A stretch of 42,237 nt of DNA from an uncultured Lentisphaeria bacterium. Lineage in GTDB: Bacteria > Verrucomicrobiota > Lentisphaeria > Victivallales > UBA1829. Of the stretch, positions 32,223-41,085 are shown piece by piece (position 1 is the stretch's first letter; each line of letters opens with the position of its first letter). The stretch spans positions 1 through 42,237 of the forward strand of contig CASDPB010000016.1 of assembly GCA_949282305.1 (NCBI GenBank), read 5' to 3'. The notes under the pieces were generated by a model that saw only the letters and a program-made list of their open reading frames with translations, searched no databases and was not told the origin of the DNA. The position numbers were made by a program, and so were the translations under genes.

Positions 32223-32963
32223 ATGATGAGCAATAGAGTTGAAATAACAGAAAAAGCATGGGCAGAAAAAAAAGATTTTACCCTTATCGAGCTCCTTATC
32301 GTAATTGCGATCATCGCGATTCTCGCGGCAATGCTTCTGCCTGCCTTAAGCAAAGCCAGAGAACGCGCAAATACAGTCAAATGTCTCAGTAATGAGAAAC
32401 AGGCAGGTGTAGGAACGTCCATGTATTTGGGAGATAATTTGGATTTCTTCATGCCATATCAGTTGACAAAAAGCCAAACAGGGTTGACAAATGGACGTGT
32501 TTGGGCAGAAATGTTAAGCGATGCAAAATATGTGAACCGTGCCATTTTTGCGTGCCCGTCCTTGAAATCTCCTAAAGGTCAGACAAACTATACTCCATCA
32601 GGAATGACTTATACCGGATATGGATACAATCACTACAATCTCGGTTCAAACATGGCAGTGATTACGAGTGACAAGAACACAGCAAAGATGAGCCAGCTGC
32701 GTCACCCGTCCATCGGTTACATGGTCATGGATACAAATCAGGGACTGGGGTCGAACCTTGGAAGTTTCTGTGTGCTTGATTTTGAATCATCCAACCCGGC
32801 AAAAAACGGGAGACCCGACCCGCGTCACGGCGGAGGGGTGAACATTCTTTATGTAGATGGACATGCAGGATATAAAAAAGTATCAATTGGAAAGCCTTAT
32901 CAGGATCTTACGGCAAGAATAGGAGATTCCTATTATCCGGATCAATGGCGGTGCGGACGCTGA
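32223..32963 (+). CDS. Type II secretion-like pseudopilin, H-x9-DG type
   Basis: A 246-residue protein with an N-terminal prepilin-like helix [20 protein letters not shown] and the usual Glu at +5 (E23). The residue before Phe19 is Asp rather than the Gly that prepilin peptidase normally cleaves after, and the leader is 18 residues. The C-terminus has [14 protein letters not shown], an exact H-x9-DG, seen in the large pseudopilin families of Lentisphaerota and Planctomycetota. Such proteins are thought to form surface or secretion fibres. ATG 32223 has AAGGA seven bases upstream; an earlier in-frame ATG at 32133 has no ribosome site and adds residues unlike a leader. Confidence 0.8.
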   Translation: MMSNRVEITEKAWAEKKDFTLIELLIVIAIIAILAAMLLPALSKARERANTVKCLSNEKQAGVGTSMYLGDNLDFFMPYQLTKSQTGLTNGRVWAEMLSDAKYVNRAIFACPSLKSPKGQTNYTPSGMTYTGYGYNHYNLGSNMAVITSDKNTAKMSQLRHPSIGYMVMDTNQGLGSNLGSFCVLDFESSNPAKNGRPDPRHGGGVNILYVDGHAGYKKVSIGKPYQDLTARIGDSYYPDQWRCGR

Positions 32964-33321
32964 TCGAAACGGCTTGTCGGGGAACCGGCACGGCGGCTGA
33001 TCGCATGGCTGCGCCGAGAAGCCGTCTCATGTTATTTATAAGGATTTGCATTTTCATCAAAAATGAATTTTACATAAAAATACAATTTTTTTCATGTGCG
33101 TCTGCCGGAAAAAGTATGGAATCATGTCTTGCTTTCAGACTTTTTTACAGAAAAAATCCGTCTTTTCCGTATATTTCTCCGGCGGTCTCTTGATTTTAAC
33201 AGGCTCCATGTTATGATACTGAACATATTGTCTTTCCTGCCGGCCAGGGTGGTAAGCTGCGGGATGTATTAAATTACGGCAATATGACAACAACAAACAA
33301 TGGTGAGAGGAACAAAAGGAA
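32964..33321. other. Gap between pseudopilin and symporter genes
   Basis: The left part holds the imperfect hairpin listed next. The middle, 33030-33180, is AT-rich without a supported gene. The right part holds a likely promoter for the symporter: TTGATT (33190-33195) and TATGAT (33212-33217) with a 16-base spacer. GAGAGGA at 33305-33311 is the ribosome site. Confidence 0.55.
32969..33025 (+). terminator. Hairpin after the pseudopilin gene
   Basis: ACGGCTTGTCGG (32969-32980) pairs with CCGAGAAGCCGT (33014-33025), 12 bases with one mismatch. The 33-base loop is GC-rich. An AT-rich stretch (CTCATGTTATTTATAAGG) follows. It is a likely terminator for the pseudopilin transcript. Confidence 0.5.
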
Positions 33322-35622
33322 ATGAGTTGGCTGGACTGGCTTATCGTGCTGGTTCCCGTGGCATTCGTGATGTACATGGGTTATCGTTCACGGCTGTATA
33401 TCAGGGGAGTGGCGGACTTTCTGTCCGCGGGGCGCATCTGCGGACGTTATGTAATCAGCGTCGCGGATGTCGCAAACGGACTTTCGATCATTACGCTTGT
33501 GGCGTTCGTCGAAGTGCATTACAAGACCGGATTTGCGATGACCTTCTGGAACAACATCATCCTGCCGCTTTCCCTTGTCCTCTCCTTGACGGGTTACTGT
33601 GTCTACCGTTTCCGGGAGACCAAGGCGATGTCGCTGGGGCAGTTTCTGGAGATGCGCTACAACCGTCCGCTCCGCATTTTCGCGGCGGCACTGCGCTCCC
33701 TCTCCGAAATGCTTGCGAACATGATCTGTCCAGCTGTCGCCGCCCGTTTCTTCATCTATTATCTTGATCTGCCGCATTCCTTTACTTTTCTCGGGCTGGA
33801 AATCCCGACATTCATGGTGGTGGTGTTCATCGTGCTGACGCTTGCCATTACAATCATCTGCATGGGCGGCACGCTGGCACTGGTCATCACGGACACGATC
33901 CAGGGACTTTTCTGTTACCCGATGCTTGTTGTATTTACCATATTTGTTCTGGTGACATTTTCCTGGTCCAACGAGATCATACCCGTCATGGGAGACCGTG
34001 TCGCCGGCGAGAGCTTTCTGAGTCCTTATGATATTTCCGGTCTCCGGGACTTCAATCTTTTTGCTCTGATCGTGACGATCATTGCAACGGTTCTGCACCG
34101 TGCCAGCTGGATCGGCGCGGGCAACACTTCCGCGGCGAAGACTCCTCACGAGCAGAAGATGGCGAATGTGCTGGGAACATGGCGCACGGGATTCAGCGGC
34201 ATTTTCTATATTCTTCTCGCCGTGACGATCCTGACACTCCTGAATCACAAGGACTTTTCGCCGAAGGCAAGGGACATCAGAGCAGCAATTTCGACCCGCA
34301 TCGCCGAAGAGCTCGTGCCGGAACCGGAGTTGCGCCAGGAACTGATTGCGAAAGTTTCCGCAATACCGGAGCATGAGCATACCATTGGCAAGGATGTCCC
34401 GCTGTCCCAGGAGAAAAACCTGGATTCCCCTTACTTCGACACCGCTCTTGAAACTCTCCGCAAGGGAGACAACGGCAATGCGAAATTCCAGGAGTTCCGG
34501 ACGCTCTACAATCAGATGATGCTTCCCATGACGATGCGCAACCTCCTGCCGATGGGTTTGATGGGGCTGTTCTGTCTGCTGATGGTTCTGATGATGGTTT
34601 CAACGGACGATTCCCGTATTTACAGCGCGGCGCTGACGATTTCCCAGGATGTGATTGTGCCGTTCCGCAAGAAGGGATTCACGCCGGAACAGCATATCCG
34701 GGTCATCCGGATTGTTTCGATCGGTGTGGGCGTCTTTTTCTTTTTCGGCTCGTTTTTCATGGCGCAGCTGGATTACATCAATCTGTTTGTCACGATCATG
34801 TGCTCGATGTGGCTGGGCGGCTGCGGGCCGGTCATGATCTTCGGGCTTTACAGCCGTTTCGGGACCTCCGCCGGCGCGTTCGCTTCGCTCCTGACCGGCA
34901 TGTTCCTTTCACTCGGCGGCATTTTTGTCCAGCGCAACTGGGCTGACATGGTGTATCCATGGCTGGACGAACTCGGCTGGGTGGACCCCATCGGCAGATT
35001 CCTTGCCGCCGTGTCTTCGCCGTTTGAACCTTATATTCTCTGGCGCATGGACCCGATCAAGTTCCCGATCAACTCCATGGAAATTTATTTTATCACCATG
35101 CTGATCAGCATGGTGGTCTACTGCCTTGTCTCCTGGATTACCTATCGCGGCCCGTTCAATCTGGACCGTATGCTTCACCGCGGCATTTACAATATCGACG
35201 GAGAGAAAAACATCAAAACGACATGGAGTTTCCGGAACGTGTTCTCCAAGCTGATCGGCATCACGCCGGAATATACCCGCGGCGACAAGTTCATCGCCTG
35301 GTCGGTGTTTCTCTATTCCTTCGGGTATCAGTTCGTCATCACCTTCCTTCTGGTGGTTCTGTGCAATGCCATTTCTCCGTGGCCGATGGAATGGTGGGGA
35401 TATTACTTCCTCATTGTATCCCTGATCGTCCCCGGCATTGTCGCGACGATTTCCACGGTCTGGTTTACCGTCGGCGGCGTGATAGACCTGCGCCAGTTGT
35501 TCATTGACCTGAAAAACCGCAAGGACAATCCGCTTGACGACGGGCGCGTGGAAGGCAATATGTCGCTGGCGGACAAGGCGATTCTGGAAGAGATCGACAA
35601 GGAACAGGAGCATAAGGCATAA
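33322..35622 (+). CDS. Sodium:solute symporter (SSS) family transporter
   Basis: A 766-residue inner-membrane transporter with roughly 13-15 hydrophobic helices. The N-terminal WLDWLIVLVPVAFVMYMGYRS, FLSAGRICGRYVISVADVANGLSIITLVAF and STDDSRIYSAALTISQDVI fit the SSS family, which imports sugars, amino acids or other solutes with Na+. It is longer than the typical 500-600 residues because of a hydrophilic insertion of about 90 residues (near 310-405, DFSPKARDIR to FRTLYNQ), plus an extended C-terminus. Its place between a secreted hydrolase and an intracellular hydrolase suggests import of the released sugar. The substrate cannot be read. Confidence 0.85.
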   Translation: MSWLDWLIVLVPVAFVMYMGYRSRLYIRGVADFLSAGRICGRYVISVADVANGLSIITLVAFVEVHYKTGFAMTFWNNIILPLSLVLSLTGYCVYRFRETKAMSLGQFLEMRYNRPLRIFAAALRSLSEMLANMICPAVAARFFIYYLDLPHSFTFLGLEIPTFMVVVFIVLTLAITIICMGGTLALVITDTIQGLFCYPMLVVFTIFVLVTFSWSNEIIPVMGDRVAGESFLSPYDISGLRDFNLFALIVTIIATVLHRASWIGAGNTSAAKTPHEQKMANVLGTWRTGFSGIFYILLAVTILTLLNHKDFSPKARDIRAAISTRIAEELVPEPELRQELIAKVSAIPEHEHTIGKDVPLSQEKNLDSPYFDTALETLRKGDNGNAKFQEFRTLYNQMMLPMTMRNLLPMGLMGLFCLLMVLMMVSTDDSRIYSAALTISQDVIVPFRKKGFTPEQHIRVIRIVSIGVGVFFFFGSFFMAQLDYINLFVTIMCSMWLGGCGPVMIFGLYSRFGTSAGAFASLLTGMFLSLGGIFVQRNWADMVYPWLDELGWVDPIGRFLAAVSSPFEPYILWRMDPIKFPINSMEIYFITMLISMVVYCLVSWITYRGPFNLDRMLHRGIYNIDGEKNIKTTWSFRNVFSKLIGITPEYTRGDKFIAWSVFLYSFGYQFVITFLLVVLCNAISPWPMEWWGYYFLIVSLIVPGIVATISTVWFTVGGVIDLRQLFIDLKNRKDNPLDDGRVEGNMSLADKAILEEIDKEQEHKA

Positions 35623-35638
35623 CGTGCCTGTATTCCCG

Positions 35639-35692
35639 GGATGCGCGGAACGGAACCGGCTCCGGCAGATGCCGTTTCCTTCTCCCGCATCC
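35639..35692 (+). terminator. Long imperfect hairpin after the symporter gene
   Basis: Bases 35639-35660 (starting GGATGCGCGGAACGG) and 35671-35692 (ending CTCCCGCATCC) form an imperfect 22-bp stem with a 10-base loop. TGCTGTTTT follows. It lies 16 bases after the symporter stop and fits a rho-independent terminator, though the T-run is short. Confidence 0.55.
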
Positions 35693-35735
35693 TGCTGTTT
35701 TCCGTGAAAAAGCGCGAAAACCTGTTCTTTGCCGC

Positions 35736-35763
35736 TTGATTTTTACTGAAATGTCACTATTAT
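35736..35763 (+). promoter_or_regulatory. Promoter of the GH78-like gene
   Basis: TTGATT (35736-35741) and TATTAT (35758-35763) are 16 bases apart, about 48 bases before the ATG at 35811. AAAAGGGGAGG is the ribosome site. Confidence 0.45.
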
Positions 35764-35810
35764 GCTTTTAGAGAAAGTATCCGGGAACAATTCAGAAAAG
35801 GGGAGGTTTT

Positions 35811-38618
35811 ATGGCTGTTGGGACACTTCCGAAACATTTGACGGGTGAATGGATCTGGCTTCCGGAAAAATCCGGCGGGGTCGCGCGGGACATCAGGGTA
35901 TTTGCCAGAAAAGAGTTTGTCCTGGAATCCTCCGTCCCCTTTGCCGAGCTTTGGATTTCCGCGATTCCCTCTTATCATGTTTATGTGAACGGGGAACATG
36001 TCGGTTACGGCCCCGCGGCTCCCACGCGAACGAAATGTTACGGCGACTTTTACGACATCGCACCTTATCTTGAGGTCGGCGCCAATGTGATTTCAGTGAT
36101 TGTTTATGACATGGCGATTCCGACTTATTCCAGGTATCCGCATCCGCCGAAGATATGGTGCCAGGTGAATATCGGGGAACGTCCGGTTCTCTGGACGGAT
36201 TCCACATGGCGCATGATTGAACCGCGGTGTTATTCCGGCGGACAGCCGCGATGTCACGCCGGACTGGAATATACGGAAAATGTGAATATCAAAGATTATC
36301 CCGGAGGTTGGCAACAGCCGGGATTTCAGGACGAGGACTGGCTGGAAGCCCGTGTGATCGGGGCTGTGACCGACAGCACCCCGCCTTTGGATATTTCCCA
36401 TATCCACCCTTTCATGTGGTTCGAGACGGATACCCTTGAACCGCGCTCTTCCGGAAAATTCCGCGAAGGCAGGGAGTTCACTTTCCTTTCCTACCGCAAC
36501 CCGGACACATTTCAGGCAGGCACGTATGCCGCGCAGACTTACGTGTATATCGGGGAAAATTGCGAAACGGAAATCCAGATTTCATCCGATGATCCTTTTA
36601 TACTGTTCTGCAACAACGACGTTGTCTGCAAACGGGAACAGAGTGTGACGGCTCCCCCGCTTTTCGAGATTCACGGCGCATTCGGCGTCGGCAGGGAACT
36701 TCTGCTTCATTGCAGACTGCCCCTGAAAAAAGGCTGGAACCGTCTGCTCTGCATTCAGAAATGCTGTGCGAATCCAATGGGATTCATGATCGTGTTTCCG
36801 GAGTTTCCGAAAGGAACGCTGATGTTCCAGCGCGAACCCGCCGAATCGTCCATGCCGGGATGGCTCACGGAAGGACCCCTGCGGATGCCGTTTGAATTTG
36901 CCGCGCCCTCGCTGGTGCTGAAAAGCACGGAGCAGAACGGCTTCCTGCCTCTTTATGAACATTTGAACGACATCTCCGGATATTTGAATCACTGTGAATA
37001 TGTGCCCGACGCCGCGCCGGTATCTTCCGCGGACAGTCTGATGACCGGAGATTATGTGATTTACAACCTGGACGAAATCCAGTATGGCTTCCCCATGCTG
37101 GACATCTCCGGCTCCGATGGAGACATCGTGGACATCACTTCGGGAATTCATCTGATCGACGATCATGTGAAATCAATCGGTCCGTTGGGGCGCAAGACCG
37201 ACACGATTCATCTTGCCGACGGTTCCAATTCCTGGATGCGTCTCGAACCGCGCGGCGTGAAATACATCATGCTGACGGTGCGCAGAGCCGCGGACACGGT
37301 TCAGCCGATTCTGCGTTTCATCTCCTACGCCTCGGATTCCGCCGCGGATACGGATTTCATTTGTTCCGACGAGGAATTCAACGCGATCTGGAACAGTGCA
37401 ATATCCTCCATCCACCAGTGCGCATGTCAGAACATCATTGACAACCCGTGCGGACGCCGCTGTCAGTCTCTTGCGGAATCCTACATTTACTCCATGACTC
37501 TCTATGCTCTGTTTGGCGGATACAATCTTTCCGCGAAGGCGCTTGCAGAATTCGCCGAGGGACAGCTCGAAAACGGCATGATGCAGCAGATTGCGCCGTC
37601 CGGCATCTTCTCCTATGCGCCGGATGTCTCGCTGCTTTGGGTGCTCTGGCTGAACGAACACTGGATCGCCAGCGGGGACGCCGCTTTCCGCGACAGCATG
37701 ATCCCCACGCTGAACCTTCTGCTTGACTTCTTCCGTTTCTCCGCCGCGAAGCATGATTCCCTGCTGATTGTGGAAGCGCTCGGAAAATCCGTCTTCCTGA
37801 ACGAAACGGGAACACTGGACGAGTGCGGGATGTTCACCTCTCTGAATGCACTGTACTGCCGCGCTCTCCTGTCCGCATCGAAACTTTATGAAGATGCCGG
37901 CATGGAGAAGAGGAGCAAGGCATGTCTTGCTCAGGCGACGAAACTTGCCGAGCGGATACGCAAGCTGGCGTATGATCCCGAAACCGGCTTCTTCGCAGAT
38001 TCCTATTGCAACGGGAAACGCTCCGGGCGCTGTTCGTTCCAGACCAATCTGATCGCGCTCTATTCCGGCGTTGCGAAACCGTCCGCCTTTGAAGCGTTCT
38101 CTTTGAAGTATCTGGTTGACAAACGGGAGCTTCTCCCGCTCTCCAATACAAAGTTCTTCGCGTTTGTCCTGGAAACTCTTTTCGCATTCAAACAGCAGTA
38201 TTTTGCCATTGAACTGATCCGGGAGGCCTACCGTTACAACCGGAAACTGGAGGCGGAAAAACAGGCAAACCCGAATCCCCATATTTTCCTGGTCATTGCG
38301 GCGAATTACATCATCCGCGAACTGCTCGGCATCCGTGCCGCTGTTCCCGGAATGGGGCAGATTTATTTCAATCCCGCCTGCCGGAATGTTCGTTCCGCGA
38401 AAGGACGCATTCCCAATGCCGGAGGCAAGATCATGCTGGAATGGAAACTGACGGAGGATGAGGAGCTGGCGGTGAACATTGACTCCAATCATCCGCTGGA
38501 TGTCCTGCCGATGCTGGAAGGCTGTCATATTGCGGGGAGCACATTCAACCTTGGCAATTACGTCAATCTGCTGGACCCCGAAAGCGGCGGAGAGACGGAA
38601 GCGCAGACGGAAAAGTGA
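35811..38618 (+). CDS. GH78-like (alpha-L-rhamnosidase-type) protein with altered catalytic motif
   Basis: A 935-residue protein without signal peptide, likely cytosolic. The N-terminal beta-sandwich domains resemble those of GH78 enzymes (FAELWISAIPSYHVYVNGEHVGYGPAAP). The central part (about 530-830) is an (alpha/alpha)6 barrel with LLWVLWLNEHWIASGDAAF. The C-terminal MGQIYFNPACRNVRSAKGRIP corresponds to the usual late GH78 domain. Where GH78 enzymes carry D-x-P-x-R-E-R, with the Glu as general acid, this protein has DNPCGRRCQSLAES at 544-557, replacing the acid by Arg. No W-E-x-W second-acid motif is visible either. It may be a related enzyme using different residues, or a non-catalytic homologue. 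It follows the symporter. Confidence 0.75.
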   Translation: MAVGTLPKHLTGEWIWLPEKSGGVARDIRVFARKEFVLESSVPFAELWISAIPSYHVYVNGEHVGYGPAAPTRTKCYGDFYDIAPYLEVGANVISVIVYDMAIPTYSRYPHPPKIWCQVNIGERPVLWTDSTWRMIEPRCYSGGQPRCHAGLEYTENVNIKDYPGGWQQPGFQDEDWLEARVIGAVTDSTPPLDISHIHPFMWFETDTLEPRSSGKFREGREFTFLSYRNPDTFQAGTYAAQTYVYIGENCETEIQISSDDPFILFCNNDVVCKREQSVTAPPLFEIHGAFGVGRELLLHCRLPLKKGWNRLLCIQKCCANPMGFMIVFPEFPKGTLMFQREPAESSMPGWLTEGPLRMPFEFAAPSLVLKSTEQNGFLPLYEHLNDISGYLNHCEYVPDAAPVSSADSLMTGDYVIYNLDEIQYGFPMLDISGSDGDIVDITSGIHLIDDHVKSIGPLGRKTDTIHLADGSNSWMRLEPRGVKYIMLTVRRAADTVQPILRFISYASDSAADTDFICSDEEFNAIWNSAISSIHQCACQNIIDNPCGRRCQSLAESYIYSMTLYALFGGYNLSAKALAEFAEGQLENGMMQQIAPSGIFSYAPDVSLLWVLWLNEHWIASGDAAFRDSMIPTLNLLLDFFRFSAAKHDSLLIVEALGKSVFLNETGTLDECGMFTSLNALYCRALLSASKLYEDAGMEKRSKACLAQATKLAERIRKLAYDPETGFFADSYCNGKRSGRCSFQTNLIALYSGVAKPSAFEAFSLKYLVDKRELLPLSNTKFFAFVLETLFAFKQQYFAIELIREAYRYNRKLEAEKQANPNPHIFLVIAANYIIRELLGIRAAVPGMGQIYFNPACRNVRSAKGRIPNAGGKIMLEWKLTEDEELAVNIDSNHPLDVLPMLEGCHIAGSTFNLGNYVNLLDPESGGETEAQTEK

Positions 38619-38694
38619 TTCCGGCTCCGATGCTTCCGGATGATGTCCGGGGCAGGGGGCATATCCGTTTCAACGGCTGAGGAGACCGGCGGTA

Positions 38695-39546
38695 TCAGGA
38701 TGGCTGCTGCATCCTTTCAAAACTTTCCTGCGCAGTTCTTTTTCCTTTTTTGAATTCCACGGGAGTCACGCCGCAAAGCTGATGAAAAACGGCGGTGAAA
38801 TAGTTGCTGTCGGAAAAACCGCACAGACGCGAAATCTTAGTTACGGAAAGCGCCGGATGGAGTTTGAGATAGATCTTCGACTCTTCGATTCTTCTTTGCG
38901 CCAGAAGTCTGCGGAACGAGCTTCCCGTCTTGCGGCGGATCAGCGCACCGAGATAATTCGGGTTCACTTTCAGCAGGTCGGCAAGTTCGGAAAGGGCGAT
39001 GTTCTCCAGATAATGGCAGTTGATGAAATTCCGGCAGTTTTCGATGTAGAATTCTTCGTCGTGCTGCTTGCCGCCCATGCCGCCGGCGGCAGAAAAAAGC
39101 TCCAGTTCGATTTTCAGGAAATCTGCGATAAATGAAGCCGCCCGCCGAATCTGCCTGCGCCTTTCCGCCGTGACACGCGGCGGATTTCTGACTCCGGGGG
39201 GCAGTTCCGGCGTATCGTTTTCCGGCAGAAGATTGCCGAAATAGATGACCGCGCAGAGACTGCCCGCGTCCATGACAGGGCAGGCATACTCCCAGATTCC
39301 GTGCGGACAGCATCCGAAAAAACAGCGTCCGCGCTTTGCCACTTCCAGGCTTCTGCTCTTGTTCCCGGAACAGCTCCTGTTGCCGTCGCGCAGTTTTGCA
39401 AAACGGCAGAAATCGGAATGGTGCAGATATTGATCCGGGGCGAGCTTCAGCTTTTCGCAGCGGTAAAACGCCGGGTGCCTTACCTCTATGCTGACGGAGG
39501 CTGCCGTCTTTTTTTCGCAGAAGCGGAGAAGTTCCACCAGGTCCAT
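38695..39546 (-). CDS. AraC-family regulator with cysteine-rich PocR-like sensor
   Basis: A 283-residue regulator. The C-terminal 100 residues are an AraC double helix-turn-helix (NIALSELADLLKVNPNYLGALIRRKTGSSF, ALSVTKISRLCGFSDSNYFTAVFHQLCGVTPVEFKKG). The N-terminal half holds nine cysteines in the first hundred residues (10, 30, 47, 59, 75, 79, 80, 89, 98), with FFGCCPHGIWEYACPVMDAG resembling the PocR sensory domain, which binds small molecules such as hydrocarbon derivatives. A metal or redox input is possible. It is divergent from the second FAD oxidoreductase, its likely target. Confidence 0.78.
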   Translation of the reverse strand: MDLVELLRFCEKKTAASVSIEVRHPAFYRCEKLKLAPDQYLHHSDFCRFAKLRDGNRSCSGNKSRSLEVAKRGRCFFGCCPHGIWEYACPVMDAGSLCAVIYFGNLLPENDTPELPPGVRNPPRVTAERRRQIRRAASFIADFLKIELELFSAAGGMGGKQHDEEFYIENCRNFINCHYLENIALSELADLLKVNPNYLGALIRRKTGSSFRRLLAQRRIEESKIYLKLHPALSVTKISRLCGFSDSNYFTAVFHQLCGVTPVEFKKGKRTAQESFERMQQPS

Positions 39547-39693
39547 GTCGGATGCTTTCTTTGTTTATGTGAAATGTGAGATAATTTAAGAGTTCTTCTT
39601 TGAAAATTCAAGGCTTTTTCTCTTTTTTACAGTATAATTGATAAAAAGAAAAAGGGGAGGCAGGACGCTTCACCGTAAAAAAAAGGAGATGCC

Positions 39694-40998
39694 ATGAAAA
39701 CATACACGGAACCGGCAAGAACCATTCCTGTCGTCGCGGAAACGGAAGTCCTGATTGCGGGCGGAGGTCCCGCGGGAATCGGAGCGGCTCTTGGAGCGGC
39801 GCGCGCCGGCGCGAAAGTCATGATCGTGGAACAGTCCAACGCGCTCGGAGGGATGGCGACCAGCGGCATGATGTCGCACTGGAGCGGCGGCTCGACCTCG
39901 CCGCTGCTCGACGAGATCATGCACCGCGCCTGCGAAAGCACGTCCCTTCCGAAGAATCCGAACGAGGGATACAGCTGGTGCATCAGCCACGAGTGTCTCA
40001 AGAGCACTCTGCTTCAGATGATGGACGAGGCGGGCGTAAAGGTTCAGCTTTACACTCAGATTGCCGATGTGATTATGGACGGCAGCCGCGTTGCGGGGAT
40101 CATCACGGAAAGCAAATCCGGGCGCGAGGCAATCATGGCGAAAGTCGTGGTCGACGCCACCGGAGACGGCGATGTTGCGGCGCGCGCGGGCGCGGAATAT
40201 GAACTCGGACGCGAAGGCGATCATATCTGCCAGCCGGTTACGCTGATGTTCCGCATCGGCGGCGTTGATTACTCCAGAGCGATCTTTCCCGGCAGTTTCG
40301 AGTCCTATATCGACGTGCCGAAAGGCGAGATTCAGGCGCTCGGAAAGTCCATTCTGACCCATCCCGCCGGACACGTTCTGCTTTATCGGACACGCATTCC
40401 CGGCGAGGTCTGCGTCAACATGACGAACGTCATCAACATCGATGCGACCGATGTCCGCCAGCTGACGGAAGCCGAGAAGGTCTGCCGCAGACAGATGGAT
40501 GAAATGATTCCCTTCCTGCGTGAATATGCGCCCGGATACGAGGATTGCTATCTGGTGACTTCCGCATCGAATGTCGGCGTGCGCGAAACCCGTCATTTCA
40601 AAGGGCTTTACACGGTAACGGCGGAGGATATTCTTGAGGCGCGTGTCTTCGATGACTGGATTGCCGCAAGGAATTATTTCAATTTTGACATTCACAGCCT
40701 CAAAGGTCCCGGACTCGACGAGAACGGCGCTCAGAAACACTTTCACTCGAAGGGCGTTTACACGATTCCCTATCGGGCATGTGTTCCGGTCAGGATTGAT
40801 TCGCTTCTGCTTTCCGGACGCAATATTTCCGGCACGCACAAGGCGCATTCCAATTTCCGCGTCATGCCGATCTGCCTGAATGTCGGGCAGGGGGTCGGAA
40901 CCGCGGCGGCAATCGCCGTCGGGGAAAATATCCAGCCACGTCAGGTCGATGTGAAAAAGGTTCAGGCGCTTCTGAACAAGGCGGGAGTGAAGGTCTGA
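39694..40998 (+). CDS. FAD-dependent oxidoreductase (FAD_oxidored family)
   Basis: A 434-residue flavoenzyme related to that at 28569-29921. The Rossmann motif is VLIAGGGPAGIGAALGAARAG, followed by VMIVEQSNALGGMATSGMMSHWSGG. Other FAD-contact regions are DATGDGDVAARAGAEYELG and LSGRNISGTHKAHSNFRVMPICLNVGQGVG. No signal peptide is visible. AAGGAG stands six bases before the ATG, and a TATAAT at 39633-39638 may be its -10 box. The divergent AraC regulator probably controls it. The substrate is unknown; a sugar-derived compound is the likely guess from the surrounding genes. Confidence 0.85.
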   Translation: MKTYTEPARTIPVVAETEVLIAGGGPAGIGAALGAARAGAKVMIVEQSNALGGMATSGMMSHWSGGSTSPLLDEIMHRACESTSLPKNPNEGYSWCISHECLKSTLLQMMDEAGVKVQLYTQIADVIMDGSRVAGIITESKSGREAIMAKVVVDATGDGDVAARAGAEYELGREGDHICQPVTLMFRIGGVDYSRAIFPGSFESYIDVPKGEIQALGKSILTHPAGHVLLYRTRIPGEVCVNMTNVINIDATDVRQLTEAEKVCRRQMDEMIPFLREYAPGYEDCYLVTSASNVGVRETRHFKGLYTVTAEDILEARVFDDWIAARNYFNFDIHSLKGPGLDENGAQKHFHSKGVYTIPYRACVPVRIDSLLLSGRNISGTHKAHSNFRVMPICLNVGQGVGTAAAIAVGENIQPRQVDVKKVQALLNKAGVKV

Positions 40999-41008
40999 GT
41001 GCGGACTT

Positions 41009-41085
41009 GCCGCTTTCGGAAAAGACGTCTTCCGACTTCCGGAACGGTTCCGCCGTCCGGCGCGGGACATTTTTTCCGAAGCGGC
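41009..41085. terminator. Bulged long-range stem between convergent genes
   Basis: GCCGCTTTCGGAAAA (41009-41023) pairs with TTTTCCGAAGCGGC (41072-41085) except for one bulged T. The loop of 48 bases holds a second small palindrome (CCGGAACGGTTCCG). The structure lies between the convergent FAD oxidoreductase and pentapeptide-repeat genes and could terminate both. Confidence 0.4.

Noticed and set aside
39600-39638. TTGAAA and TATAAT upstream of the second FAD oxidoreductase as one promoter
   Set aside because: The spacer is 27 bases, too long for a normal promoter; only the TATAAT is kept as a possible -10 box.
39670-41070. A 466-codon minus-strand open frame
   Set aside because: It is antisense to the well-supported FAD oxidoreductase and has no recognisable domain or ribosome site.
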